DNA of 43,142 nucleotides from Candidatus Heimdallarchaeota archaeon (lineage in GTDB: Archaea > Asgardarchaeota > Heimdallarchaeia > Heimdallarchaeales > Heimdallarchaeaceae), in assembly GCA_019057815.1 (NCBI GenBank), contig JAHLWR010000029.1:1-43142 (forward strand), given 5' to 3'. The translations under genes were made by a program, and so were the position numbers. The notes under the pieces were generated by a model. That model did no database searches. It saw nothing but the letters and a program-made list of their open reading frames with translations, and was not told where the DNA came from. Below, one piece after another: positions 33,230 to 41,911 of this stretch (position 1 is the stretch's first letter; each line of letters starts with the position of its first letter).

Positions 33230-34375
33230 TCACTTATTTACTTCTTCTATTTTTTCTTTGACTATAACATTTCTTTTTCTTAACTCATTCATAAGATAAT
33301 TATATACAACTTCGTTTTTACCAATATATTCAGGTGGACAAATACCTTTCTTCTCAAATTTACCTTTAACAACTAATCTAGCCATAATAGATGCTGTATA
33401 TCCTGTTGTTCTAGCCATTGAAATTATGTTATTTTCTTTGTCATAATGGTCTAAAAGTTCGTATGAATATTTGAAGAGTTTATTTTCTTTTGTTCCATCA
33501 ATGATAATTTTCATTATCGTATAATCTTCTTCATTTTCTCCTAGCTGCCATTTTTCAGAAAGTAATTTTGTAGCTAGATCTAAAGGTCTCATACTTATCC
33601 CATTCACATCAATGAATCTTTTACTGAAAAAGCCTGTATCTTTTAGTATTTTTATAAGTTTAATATGTCCAGGATACCTAAGCGTCTTCTCTTTCATATT
33701 CGGAATATCCATGGTTTTTAGTAAGGTTCTTAATCCATCAGTGTTAAAAGCTTCAAGTTCACCTATTTCAGGAAATTCAATCAATTCAGAGTCAGACAAA
33801 GCAGGTTTGGTTATTATCTTTCTATTTTCAACATATCTTGCATCACGAATATATTCTTCTATTACATCAACTGGTGAAAAAGGTGCTTTGTACTCGTAGG
33901 GCCACTGTCTCTCGACAGGAAGACCTCCTACGTAACATTCAAAACTATGCGTATGGTCGAGTAAGCTGTGAACATAACCCAAGATTATGTTACTTAAACC
34001 TGGAGCAACGCCACAATCAATAATCGCAGTCACTCCTTTCTTCTTAGCTACTTTATCCAAAGTAAAAGGATCTTCCCTAAAAAATGAGATGTCAACAATA
34101 TTTTTACCTGCTTCTATTACACTTTGAAGAGCTTGATAACCTAAAAAACCTGGTAAAGCACCAATAACTAAATCGAAATCCTCAACAAGTTCCTGTATTA
34201 TAAATCGTTCTGAAAGGTCTCGATAAATGCTGTTTATTTCAAAATCTTCTGATAATTGCTTCAGAGCTGAATCATTTATATCCGCTATTGATACTTCTAA
34301 TTCACTATCTAGTGCAAGATCCCTTGCAATAACACTTCCAACTAAACCTGCGCCCAATACAACTACTTTATGCAA
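33230..34375 (-). CDS. Saccharopine dehydrogenase-like NAD(P)-dependent oxidoreductase
   Basis: A 381-aa dehydrogenase of the saccharopine dehydrogenase/LYS9-like family. The N-terminal Rossmann motif is VVVLGAGLVGSVIARDL (about 4-20), the acidic end of strand two is SIADIND, then DLVIGALPGFLGYQALQSVIEAGKNIVDISFF and DCGVAPGLSNIILGY, which are hallmarks of the family. The C-terminal part folds over the substrate. Members act in lysine metabolism, but in archaea many work on other amino acids, so the substrate is uncertain. The start is TTG with AGGTAG 6 nt before it; no ATG is nearby. It is isolated from lysine genes here. Confidence 0.9.
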   Translation of the reverse strand: MHKVVVLGAGLVGSVIARDLALDSELEVSIADINDSALKQLSEDFEINSIYRDLSERFIIQELVEDFDLVIGALPGFLGYQALQSVIEAGKNIVDISFFREDPFTLDKVAKKKGVTAIIDCGVAPGLSNIILGYVHSLLDHTHSFECYVGGLPVERQWPYEYKAPFSPVDVIEEYIRDARYVENRKIITKPALSDSELIEFPEIGELEAFNTDGLRTLLKTMDIPNMKEKTLRYPGHIKLIKILKDTGFFSKRFIDVNGISMRPLDLATKLLSEKWQLGENEEDYTIMKIIIDGTKENKLFKYSYELLDHYDKENNIISMARTTGYTASIMARLVVKGKFEKKGICPPEYIGKNEVVYNYLMNELRKRNVIVKEKIEEVNK

Positions 34376-34497
34376 AGCTACCTAATTTATTCTTGAATGG
34401 GAATTTTAAAACTTTCTTGTTGTCACACATATTAGCAAGTTTTCAAGACTTCGATATAAAATTGATGCAATTATAACAGAGAAAAGTAGGTTGAACA

Positions 34498-35472
34498 TTA
34501 AACATCATATTTCTCTTCTAATGAATTATACCAGTCAAACATTTGTTCTAGACCTTTTTTCAGTGGAATCTTTGGATTATAATCAAGTAACCTTCTAGCT
34601 TTACTTATATCAGCACAAGTAATAGAAACATCCCCTTCCTTAGGATCTTCTACGATAATTTCTGCTTCTTTTCCTACAACAGATTCAATTTCTTTGATAA
34701 AATCCCTCAATCTAACAGGGTAGGAATTACCTAAATTGATAATCTCATATTGCCAATTGGAGGTCCGTTTAAGTGCTTCAAATATTCCATCAACTATGTC
34801 TGAAATAAAGGTATAATCTCTAGCTGTATCTCCATCACCATATTGGATTATAGGTTTTGATCCTACAATGCAATTCATGAAAATGTAAGGTGCCATATCA
34901 GGTCGACCTCTTGGACCATAAACAGTGAAAAAACGCAAAATTGTCATTTTAATATCGTATAATTTATGATAAGTATAAGTAATAGATTCAGCCATGATTT
35001 TACTGGCAGCATAAGGTGATATTGGCTTATCAATCAATTCTCCCTCTTTGAAGGGTATATCCAGTCTATTTCCATAGACTGACGATGAAGATGCAAAAAT
35101 GAACTCCTGAATTTTGTGTTTTTTACACTGTTCTAGAAGATTTGTAGTACCGATTAAATTAGCTTTAATATACTCTATAGGGTTAGAAATACTTTTCCTC
35201 ACACCAGTTTTTGCGCCTAAGTGAATAATATTAGTAATTCTGTACTTATCGAATAAAGATTCAATAAAACATTCATCTGCAAAATCACCTTCAACAAATC
35301 TGAAATTATCATATTCACTGAGAATAGCTAAATTCGACTCTTTTATTTGTTGAGGGTAATTTTGTTCAAAATTGTCTATTCCAATCATAGTATACTTTTC
35401 TTTCAAAAACCTTTCTGCTGCACTGCTACCTATAAATCCTGCAACTCCAGTAACCAAAAGAGTTAAAGCCAT
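34498..35472 (-). CDS. NAD-dependent UDP-sugar epimerase (UDP-glucuronate 4-epimerase-like)
   Basis: A 324-aa extended short-chain dehydrogenase. NAD-binding motif TGVAGFIGSSAAERF (8-22), then SSSSVYG with the catalytic Ser, the active-site YxxxK in SPYAASK, and the family's TVYGPRGRPDMAPY, which is typical of UDP-glucuronate or UDP-galacturonate 4-epimerases. GDGDTARDYTFISDIV fits the nucleotide-sugar site. It probably supplies an activated sugar for surface glycans or protein glycosylation, which agrees with the many surface proteins nearby. It stands alone on the minus strand. Confidence 0.92.
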   Translation of the reverse strand: MALTLLVTGVAGFIGSSAAERFLKEKYTMIGIDNFEQNYPQQIKESNLAILSEYDNFRFVEGDFADECFIESLFDKYRITNIIHLGAKTGVRKSISNPIEYIKANLIGTTNLLEQCKKHKIQEFIFASSSSVYGNRLDIPFKEGELIDKPISPYAASKIMAESITYTYHKLYDIKMTILRFFTVYGPRGRPDMAPYIFMNCIVGSKPIIQYGDGDTARDYTFISDIVDGIFEALKRTSNWQYEIINLGNSYPVRLRDFIKEIESVVGKEAEIIVEDPKEGDVSITCADISKARRLLDYNPKIPLKKGLEQMFDWYNSLEEKYDV

Positions 35473-35587
35473 TAATTATCATTCATCAATCTAGATATTT
35501 TAATGTTATCGATTCTAAGTTCGTTACAATAATCTGAAAAAAATTAAAAAATAACTTAAGTTAATTATTACATTTGTGTCAAAAAAT

Positions 35588-35595
35588 TTTAAATA
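35588..35595 (+). promoter_or_regulatory. TATA box of the DUF4389 gene
   Basis: TTTAAATA, centred about 28 nt before the ATG at 35620, so the transcript is leaderless or nearly so. Confidence 0.6.
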
Positions 35596-35600
35596 GTACT

Positions 35601-35618
35601 GTGTGTTTTTCAACACAC
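35601..35618 (+). promoter_or_regulatory. Inverted repeat abutting the DUF4389 start
   Basis: GTGTGTT and AACACAC form a perfect 7-bp stem with a 4-nt loop (TTTC), ending one base before the ATG. With the TATA box 6 bp upstream, the start of transcription would fall at the 3' end of this dyad. It is therefore better placed to act as a DNA operator than as an mRNA hairpin. Confidence 0.45.
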
Positions 35619-35619
35619 T

Positions 35620-35901
35620 ATGTCCCTACCAGGATTCGTTGAAACGGCAAGTAGATTAAACTTTTGCATTATTAGACCCATACTACAGATGTTCTATGGA
35701 ATCATAATTGGTCTTGTAATGATGATATTTAATATGATCATCGGCATTACAGCATTTATTAACTGTTTTACAGTTGTTATTGCAGGTAAACGATTCAAAG
35801 CACATTATGATTTTGTTACAAGAGTAGCAAAATGGATTGGACATCTATATATGTACTTCTTAGCTGCAACTGATGATATACCTGATCTATTTCCAAAATA
35901 G
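35620..35901 (+). CDS. DUF4389 family small membrane protein
   Basis: A 93-aa protein that matches the DUF4389 pattern: a first amphipathic/membrane segment (ILQMFYGIIIGLVMMIFNMIIGITAFINCFTVV), then AGKRFKAHYDFVTRVAKWIGHLYMYFLAATDDIPDLF, where the family has the conserved GRYP-like turn, the R-W-x-x-R segment and the final LTDxYPPF-like motif. Function of the family is not known. It precedes a second membrane protein of unknown function (DUF2085) after a T-rich tract, so co-transcription is unlikely. Confidence 0.8.
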   Translation: MSLPGFVETASRLNFCIIRPILQMFYGIIIGLVMMIFNMIIGITAFINCFTVVIAGKRFKAHYDFVTRVAKWIGHLYMYFLAATDDIPDLFPK

Positions 35902-35905
35902 TACA

Positions 35906-35942
35906 TTTTTTTTCTTTTTCTTTATTTTTTCTTTATTTTTTC
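35906..35942 (+). terminator. Long poly-T terminator after the DUF4389 gene
   Basis: 37 bp that are nearly all T (TTTTTTTTCTTTTTCTTTA and similar) start 5 bp after the stop codon. It is the clearest archaeal-type U-tract terminator in the window. Confidence 0.65.
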
Positions 35943-36012
35943 TAAGAAACATTTAAAAACATCTTAAAAATGAAAATCATTAATACTTGTATAAACCGTT
36001 TTAGTGATATTT

Positions 36013-36711
36013 ATGGAAGATGAGAAAATAGAATCCCCATATCTTGATGAAGAAGTGCACCTATCCAAGTATACACCACTCCATGTAGTCTGGGCTATGG
36101 CTAAAATTACAGCTTGGCAAAATTTCGCACATCATCCAACATGTAGCAAATATAAGAATCATTACTTTGATATTTGGGGTTTAAAATTATGTGTTGGTTG
36201 TACAAGCCTTTACTCTGCACTTATTATTTTTCTGATTGCTTTCTTCAATGCTAAAGCATTCTTTACTACTAATGTAATCATACTCCCAATAGTATATCTA
36301 TTTGGCTTAGTAGCATTAGTGCTACATTCATTAATACACCCATCAAATAAATGGTTTAAATCTTTATTCAGGAGCTCGTTAGGGCTAGGAATGGGTGCTT
36401 ATATCTCTATTATAGTCTTAGGACCAACATGGTGGATAAGGTTAATTCTCATCAGTTTCATACCATTTGAAATCGCACTATTCTTTGCAATAAGAGGGAA
36501 AAGAGCGAACTTAGAACTATGTGAAGAATGTCCACTACATCTTGCTGATCCACCTTGTGATCCAATGAAAAACACTGAAATCAAAACTAAGAAAATTAAT
36601 CAGTTGATAGATTCGCAAATAGAAGGTTTGAAAAGAAGTAGAATGGCGAAAAAGCAAGAAACCTCATATGATAATGTAACTAATTCTGGTCAACAAGAAA
36701 ATGATGAGTAA
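36013..36711 (+). CDS. DUF2085 family membrane protein
   Basis: A 232-aa predicted membrane protein. It has the DUF2085 head motif HHPTCSKYKNHYFDIWG then LKLCVGCTSLYSALII, with Cys and His residues that recall a metal site at the membrane surface. Four helices follow (about 60-80, 88-110, 125-145, 148-165). A second Cys pair is in LELCEECPLHLADPPCDP. The 40-residue C-terminus is polar. The ATG at 36013 follows GTGATATTT; an in-frame GTG lies at 36004. The family has no assigned function. Confidence 0.8.
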   Translation: MEDEKIESPYLDEEVHLSKYTPLHVVWAMAKITAWQNFAHHPTCSKYKNHYFDIWGLKLCVGCTSLYSALIIFLIAFFNAKAFFTTNVIILPIVYLFGLVALVLHSLIHPSNKWFKSLFRSSLGLGMGAYISIIVLGPTWWIRLILISFIPFEIALFFAIRGKRANLELCEECPLHLADPPCDPMKNTEIKTKKINQLIDSQIEGLKRSRMAKKQETSYDNVTNSGQQENDE

Positions 36712-36810
36712 AATAAAGTTACTAAATCCCTTTTGTGTTATTTTTATTTTAAAGAAAGTGTAAATAGAAAGGATAAAAACGTAAAGAAAGCACAATTAAT
36801 TTTCATTGGT

Positions 36811-37308
36811 TCATAATTGAATGATTCCTAACTTTTTCATTGGCCATTCCCAATGATTATTCTCTCGTATTATTTTACCATCATTTAACATTCGCTGGAG
36901 TTCTTCTTTATGTTGCAAAATAATCCCACTCTTATCGATTAACACCCAACCTTCATATAATGAATCAAGTAAATAACCTGCTCTTCCTTCAAAGTTTTCT
37001 TTGAATTCTTTCTTTGTAAACCATGTTGCTTGGATTCCTGAAGGTATTTCTTTTAAGTGATTCCGTTTGAAGACAATTCTTTCATGGTAGGTAGAGGGAA
37101 GTTCGTCAAAAACCACGATTAAATCGACATCACTGTATAAGGTTTTATATGTTCCTTTTACTAGCGACCCATAAAGTATAACTGCATTGATTGAGATATT
37201 AAGATCACATAATTTATCAAAGTAAGCAAACAAATCCGAAATATAGTGTTTTGGAGGTAAAGGAGAGAATTTTGAAAGATTCTTCTTTATATTTTCTAAA
37301 CAATTCAA
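36811..37308 (-). CDS. MNT-type nucleotidyltransferase (module 2)
   Basis: A 165-aa minimal nucleotidyltransferase. The pol-beta signature is ILYGSLVKGTYKTLYSDVD, with the GS motif and the SDVD metal ligands, then LIVVFDELP. It is longer than module 1 and ends in a region rich in Trp and Glu (HWEWPMKK). The start is a TTG that overlaps the stop of the upstream HEPN gene (TTGA), with GGAGGG just before it. The gene order is HEPN first, MNT second. A toxin-antitoxin or regulatory role is inferred from the pairing. Confidence 0.83.
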   Translation of the reverse strand: MNCLENIKKNLSKFSPLPPKHYISDLFAYFDKLCDLNISINAVILYGSLVKGTYKTLYSDVDLIVVFDELPSTYHERIVFKRNHLKEIPSGIQATWFTKKEFKENFEGRAGYLLDSLYEGWVLIDKSGIILQHKEELQRMLNDGKIIRENNHWEWPMKKLGIIQL

Positions 37309-37811
37309 AGATAACCCTCCAACAATTTTATTTGGTCTTCAAGTTTGTCAGAGAATGGAAGAAACATAAAGAATTCAATAGTTAATTTAACAATGGCTTT
37401 CATATCCTCTAAAAAAAGTTTTATTGTATCCATTGAATATAGAGTTTCAGGGCTTACTATTCCACTAACATGTCTAACACCGTATCTAGGACGTGTTCTC
37501 TCATCTTCTATAGTTCTTGCTAATATTGCTATTTCTTTGATTAACTTTGCCCATTTTTTCCTTTCGATATTTTCAATTTCAATTGTAGTTTTATCAACAA
37601 TATGATCTAACTGTTTGGATGGGAAATGTGAAGGTTCAGCTTCTTTTCCAAAAAGAATAATCAAGCTTTTTAGTATTTTCTCTACTAAAAATTGAATATG
37701 GAACATAGTTGAAGCTTTGTTCGTTTCTTTAATAGCACTCTGGATACTTTGCCAATCTGAGAATGTAAGAGATAACCAATCTTTACATATTTGCAAATTA
37801 GAAATAACCAT
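37305..37811 (-). CDS. HEPN-domain protein (module 2)
   Basis: A 168-aa helical protein that matches the HEPN fold: FHIQFLVEKILKSLIILFG is the second helix, followed by SKQLDHIVDKTTIE, IAILARTIEDERTRPRYGVRHVSGIV and LFLEDMKAIVKLTIEFF. An RPRYG segment lies where several HEPN subfamilies carry the RxxxxH site; here it is RPRYGVRH, so an RxxxH or RxxxxxxH reading is possible. The gene precedes and overlaps the MNT gene. It is unlike the HepT and module-4 HEPN proteins nearby. Confidence 0.8.
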   Translation of the reverse strand: MVISNLQICKDWLSLTFSDWQSIQSAIKETNKASTMFHIQFLVEKILKSLIILFGKEAEPSHFPSKQLDHIVDKTTIEIENIERKKWAKLIKEIAILARTIEDERTRPRYGVRHVSGIVSPETLYSMDTIKLFLEDMKAIVKLTIEFFMFLPFSDKLEDQIKLLEGYL

Positions 37812-37993
37812 TACAATTACAATATCTAACTACTATAAAGTATTTTTGGATTTAAGACATGCATCATGAAAAGCATTTTATTGAAGTCTTGGTATCGTTT
37901 AGAAATAGTTAAAGATTTTCTTATTCAACTTTGATGGATAAATATTTCCTGTGTAGTCTTTTAGGTGACAATATCTAAAATAATACTACTTCT

Positions 37994-39091
37994 TCAGAAA
38001 TTGTTGTCCAGTTTAATTGTACCATCAAAATACTTGTGAAACTCAGATGGTAGTTTTCTGAAGTTATAATTGTTGTAAATATCAGATAAATCTACTGAGC
38101 TTTTAGTATTCCAGAATAATAGTACTTCTTCTTTAGCTTTAGGATTATTTCTACAATAGTCAACTAAAGCACTCAAAGTTTTTCCAGTATAAACATATTC
38201 AAGTTTATATCCATCCTGTTCTGCAATAACAATAGCTTCTAAAGCTTCCTTCGTAGCTTTTCCATATTTTCCACCTGAATAACCATACTTGATTGTTAAC
38301 CTACTGTCAATTCTAGAAGAAATATTCGGGATATCAGGATCATATTTTCGCATGATTTCTAAAGCATTTCTTGCAAGATTCAATGTCCTTTCTTTTATGT
38401 ACTCATTTGAACTAGTAATATTTATACCAATAATTCTTGTTTTCAAACGGGCTAATTCCAAACCTAAAATAAGACCAGCACATGTAGCAAGTGAACCAGC
38501 TGCTATGAATATCTTATCAGGTTCTGGTATCTTTCCTTGTTCAACTTGTTCTGCTAGTTCTAAACCTGCATTTACAAATCCAAGTGTACCTAAAGGAGAA
38601 CTAGCTCCTGTAATAATGAAATACGATTTTCGATCAATAAAATTCTTGAATCGCATTTTCCTGTTTCTTTCATTTTCATTCTTCACTAGATGTAGTTTTG
38701 CTCCAAAATAGTGATGACATAGTAAATTTTCTCTGACATGTTGAGACAGAGGTTGGTCATTTAAATATAAGTGAGTTTCAAACCCAAGATCTTTAGAGTG
38801 AATAGTAGTAGCTAAACCATGATTAGTTCCTATTCCTCCCATTGTTAGTAACCTTGTTTTCTTCTTTTTCAATGCATCAGCAAAAACGAATTCATACTTA
38901 CGTGGCTTGTTTCCTCCATATTGCTCATGCGTCAAATCGTCTCTCTTAATCCAAACATTGGAATCACCTAGAATTTTACCTGTTCTAATCATCTGTTCTA
39001 CAGGAGTAGGAATATTAATTATTGAAATTCTCGGAATTTTCTTTAGTTTGGGAAATATCTTGAATAAAGGAAATTCGTCTTTCTTGTCCAT
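37994..39091 (-). CDS. PLP-dependent D-cysteine desulfhydrase / ACC deaminase family protein
   Basis: A 365-aa fold-type II PLP enzyme. The PLP lysine motif is YGGNKPRKYEF (Lys62), after VWIKRDDLTHE, which is the family's IKRDDLT signature. Then come TMGGIGTNHGLATT (the serine/threonine-rich phosphate loop), AGSLATCAGLILGLELA and SGGKYGKATKEALEAI. Family members break down D-cysteine to pyruvate, ammonia and sulfide, or deaminate ACC. The reaction here cannot be decided from sequence. The 5' region (39092-39370) has a possible structured leader (39195-39266). Confidence 0.9.
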   Translation of the reverse strand: MDKKDEFPLFKIFPKLKKIPRISIINIPTPVEQMIRTGKILGDSNVWIKRDDLTHEQYGGNKPRKYEFVFADALKKKKTRLLTMGGIGTNHGLATTIHSKDLGFETHLYLNDQPLSQHVRENLLCHHYFGAKLHLVKNENERNRKMRFKNFIDRKSYFIITGASSPLGTLGFVNAGLELAEQVEQGKIPEPDKIFIAAGSLATCAGLILGLELARLKTRIIGINITSSNEYIKERTLNLARNALEIMRKYDPDIPNISSRIDSRLTIKYGYSGGKYGKATKEALEAIVIAEQDGYKLEYVYTGKTLSALVDYCRNNPKAKEEVLLFWNTKSSVDLSDIYNNYNFRKLPSEFHKYFDGTIKLDNNF

Positions 39092-39194
39092 TTTCAGTGT
39101 AGTTTAGTTAAAAGAGATAAAACCATTTCGTTTAATGATTTGATTTTGTAATATTGGAATATACCACGATCTTCCTTAGAGCGTCATTGCTGGA

Positions 39195-39266
39195 TAGTTT
39201 ACGACCGAATTAACAATATGATTTAATTGTGGAGTTATCTAATAAGGTCTCCCTTATTGTAAACTA
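39195..39266 (-). ncRNA. Candidate three-way-junction RNA upstream of the PLP enzyme
   Basis: On the plus strand: TAGTTTAC (39195-39202) pairs with GTAAACTA (39259-39266) as an 8-bp closing stem. Inside, AATTAA (39208-39213) pairs with TTAATT (39223-39228), and AATAAGG (39241-39247) pairs with CCTTATT (39252-39258) around a TCTC loop. The last hairpin abuts the closing stem, allowing stacking. The block is visibly richer in G+C than the surrounding intergenic DNA. On the minus strand it would lie in the 5' leader of the PLP-enzyme gene, about 100-175 nt before its ATG. Strand and function are inferred. Confidence 0.35.
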
Positions 39267-39370
39267 CGTTATTAAAACGAATACAAGACCTTCCTAGAAG
39301 ATAGGTTTTTTCAAGTAATCTCCTTTATCTTTCTATGTATCATATTTTTCTAATAAAATAATTAAAAAGA

Positions 39371-39709
39371 TTATATTGTGTTCAATAATTCGATTAACAG
39401 GGTTTTTATTTTTCTATTATCTTCTTTTATTACTTGCCAAGTTAATTGTAAATCTACTCCAAAATATTGATGAATCAGAATATCTCTCATACCAGCTATT
39501 TCTTTCCAAGGAATGTCAGATTTCATATTTTTTATCTCATCAGGAAGGTTTTTTACGGCTTCTCCAATTATTTCAAGCCTTCTGAAAACCGAATCTTGCA
39601 ATTGTATAGATTCCTTGAATTCTTTAAAATTTTTTCCTTGGATATAATCTTCAATGAGCTCTATTGACTCAATTATATGCTGCAAAAAAACTGTTGGGTC
39701 CTTAACCAT
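39371..39709 (-). CDS. hepT: HepT-like HEPN toxin (DUF86) of module 3
   Basis: A 112-aa HEPN ribonuclease of the HepT/DUF86 family. The catalytic motif RDILIHQYFGVD gives the classical RxxxxH followed by Tyr, which is the AMPylation target in HepT. The earlier segment FRRLEIIGEAVKNLPDEIK is also a family hallmark. It overlaps its MNT partner by 8 bp and lies downstream of it, the normal order for MntA-HepT. HepT cuts RNA and is neutralised by polyadenylylation from MntA. Confidence 0.93.
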   Translation of the reverse strand: MVKDPTVFLQHIIESIELIEDYIQGKNFKEFKESIQLQDSVFRRLEIIGEAVKNLPDEIKNMKSDIPWKEIAGMRDILIHQYFGVDLQLTWQVIKEDNRKIKTLLIELLNTI

Positions 39710-39992
39710 AAATTACCACTTGTTCCGCCAATATTGACTGTTTAATGAGCGGGTTCAAAGAATCATATGTTAAAACATCTACTGATCGCGCTAATTGTTC
39801 TTCTAAATCAAATTTTAGTCTGACTAAGTCAAACAAGCTTTTAGTACCATTGAATTCGATTATAATATCTATATCGCTCTCCCTAGCTTCATCTCCTCTA
39901 GCAAATGAACCAAATAGTGAAGCTCTTTTAACATCATGTGCTTTAAGAATAGGATGAATTTTATTGATTAGCTCATTCGATTGTGTTTCCAT
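39702..39992 (-). CDS. mntA: MntA-like nucleotidyltransferase antitoxin of module 3
   Basis: A 96-aa minimal nucleotidyltransferase. Signature LFGSFARGDEARESDIDIIIEF: GSFARG, then the SDID metal pair. In known MntA-HepT systems this protein transfers AMP groups to the tyrosine of HepT and blocks it. An in-frame TTG at 40013 would add seven residues; the ATG at 39992 is preferred. It overlaps hepT by 8 bp. This is the best-defined toxin-antitoxin pair of the window. Confidence 0.92.
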   Translation of the reverse strand: METQSNELINKIHPILKAHDVKRASLFGSFARGDEARESDIDIIIEFNGTKSLFDLVRLKFDLEEQLARSVDVLTYDSLNPLIKQSILAEQVVIYG

Positions 39993-40087
39993 TCTCTTCA
40001 ATAAATGAATCAACTAAAAAGGATTATTAATTTATCTGTTGAATTAAAACACAATTCAATAGGTTCACAAAAGAGAAAAAATAGGTA

Positions 40088-40546
40088 TCAGTGTCTAGCA
40101 GATAGATAGAGACCCAGTTGGATACCTTCCGCTTTATACTTCTTTCTATCTTCTTTGAACTTCGTAAGATCTTTTTTACCTATCTTTCTAATCATAATTT
40201 CTTCTAGTTTTGAGTTTGGAATGCCTTGAATGAATTGATGATTGAGTAACATATCTATAGTCATTTGAAGAAATTTATAGCCTATTTTTGATAGTTCATA
40301 CTGGTTTTTCTTATTAAGCTTAATAATACCAAAATCGCGTAAATTAGCAATATAGCTATATAATAGATCTTGATCTAAATGTGAATATTCTATTTTCAAC
40401 GTTTTTATATTAGCAGGTTCAAACATTAGAAAAGATAGTAGTTCTATTGCTTCTTTATCATCTAATATCTCAAATAAATTCGATATTTCATCTTTTAAAT
40501 TAGCCAAAAAAAATTTGAAATCATCTCTAGAGAGTTTTCCGAACAT
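40088..40546 (-). CDS. Winged-helix-like DNA-binding protein
   Basis: A 152-aa protein that I cannot place in a family with certainty. Residues about 25-100 follow a winged-helix pattern: EAIELLSFLMFEPANIKTL, then a helix with DQDLLYSYIANLRDFGIIKL, and a wing-like NKKNQYELSKIGYKFLQ. The final 40 residues are basic and helical (RKIGKKDLTKFKEDRKKYKAEG). Such proteins in archaea are often repressors or activators. It sits next to the MntA-HepT pair but has its own promoter region, so a link is not shown. Confidence 0.65.
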   Translation of the reverse strand: MFGKLSRDDFKFFLANLKDEISNLFEILDDKEAIELLSFLMFEPANIKTLKIEYSHLDQDLLYSYIANLRDFGIIKLNKKNQYELSKIGYKFLQMTIDMLLNHQFIQGIPNSKLEEIMIRKIGKKDLTKFKEDRKKYKAEGIQLGLYLSARH

Positions 40547-40761
40547 GGTTTATCAAGCTAAAATATGAAAATCTCACTATATAAACTTAAGTAAATAGAA
40601 TTGAAAAACAAAGGAGAAATCCTTTAGCATGACTTCAGACACCATCTGATTTGATGTATTTTCTTTGTATATTGAATATTCTTAAAGATTCTTGGATATT
40701 TTCTGTTATTCTTTACGTTTTTCAAGTTAGGTTTTTATTCCTAAGTTTAGAATTATAATTA

Positions 40762-41766
40762 ATGAAGGTTTATCCAATAGCTTGTGAGTCTTTAGGAACG
40801 AGATCTTTCGCTCACATTGTTGTAACTGATGATGTTGTAATAATGATTGATCCTTCAGTTTCATTAGCACCCACTCGATTTGGATTATCTCCCCATCCTT
40901 TAGAAATTGCTGCTTCATGGAAATCAAGAAGAACGATTCTTGATTTAATCGATAAAGTTGATGTCATTGTTCAGACTCACTATCATGCTGATCATTTTAC
41001 TATGGGAGTTGAAAGAAATTATGAGTTTACTAATAGAAAGACATTTGAGGTTATTTATTCTCAGGATAAAATCATACTTGCTAAAGATTATAAACATCAT
41101 TTGAATTTCAATCAGCAGAAACGTGCAAAATGGCTTTGGAAAAAGAAAAATCTGGATATAAAAATAGCTGATTCGTCTGAATATGAGTTTGGGGAAACAA
41201 AAATTACTTTCTCCGATCCTGTGTTCCATGGAATAGATTCGAAGAGAGGATGTGTAGTTGAGACATTTATTGAAGATGACAAAAGTAGTTATCTTTATAG
41301 TTCTGATGTTTGTGGTCCTGCAACAAAGGAAGCAACAGATTTCGTTTTAGAAAAATCTCCTGATATAGTTACTCTAGATGGCCCAACTGTTTACCATCCT
41401 AATGTTACTCAAGAAGAAAAGGAAATTGCTTTCTCGAATCTTAAACTGATTGTTGATAATATTCCCAATGTTTACATAGATCATCATTTCCTTCGAATTA
41501 AAAATTGGTCTGAAATTTTGATAGATGAAATAGGTAAAGTTCTTCCTTCATTTAGTCAGTTAAACAATCAGAAACCCTTCCTATTGGAAGCAATGAGGAA
41601 AGAATTACATAAACAACATCCAGTGAATGAGGGATTTTATACAAATTTTAACAATGGAATCTACTCTAGAGAAAAATTCAATCAGTTATTGAGGGATTTT
41701 AAGTACTACAAATATTGGCTAAAACTGCGATCTGACGTTGAACTTGAGATTAAAAGAAGAATATAA
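40762..41766 (+). CDS. UPF0282 family MBL-fold metallo-hydrolase
   Basis: A 334-aa metallo-beta-lactamase fold protein of the archaeal UPF0282 family. The start MKVYPIACESLGTRSFA and the conserved DPSVSLAPTRFGLSPHPLE are typical of the family. The metal-binding motif is QTHYHADHF (His73, His75, Asp77, His78), followed by DPVFHGID and the downstream YIDHHFLRI and SSDVCGP, which carry further ligands. Members are conserved across archaea with no known reaction. No partner gene is adjacent. Confidence 0.9.
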   Translation: MKVYPIACESLGTRSFAHIVVTDDVVIMIDPSVSLAPTRFGLSPHPLEIAASWKSRRTILDLIDKVDVIVQTHYHADHFTMGVERNYEFTNRKTFEVIYSQDKIILAKDYKHHLNFNQQKRAKWLWKKKNLDIKIADSSEYEFGETKITFSDPVFHGIDSKRGCVVETFIEDDKSSYLYSSDVCGPATKEATDFVLEKSPDIVTLDGPTVYHPNVTQEEKEIAFSNLKLIVDNIPNVYIDHHFLRIKNWSEILIDEIGKVLPSFSQLNNQKPFLLEAMRKELHKQHPVNEGFYTNFNNGIYSREKFNQLLRDFKYYKYWLKLRSDVELEIKRRI

Positions 41767-41911
41767 TAATAATATATTATTTACTTGCTAACTTAATGTC
41801 AACTTTAGTATGACAATTAGATTCAGAAACCATTTCTAAAAAAGGTCTAATTCAAATAAGAAAATCTACGAAATCTTTTTGTTTAATGAAAATAAAAAGA
41901 GTATGAGATAA

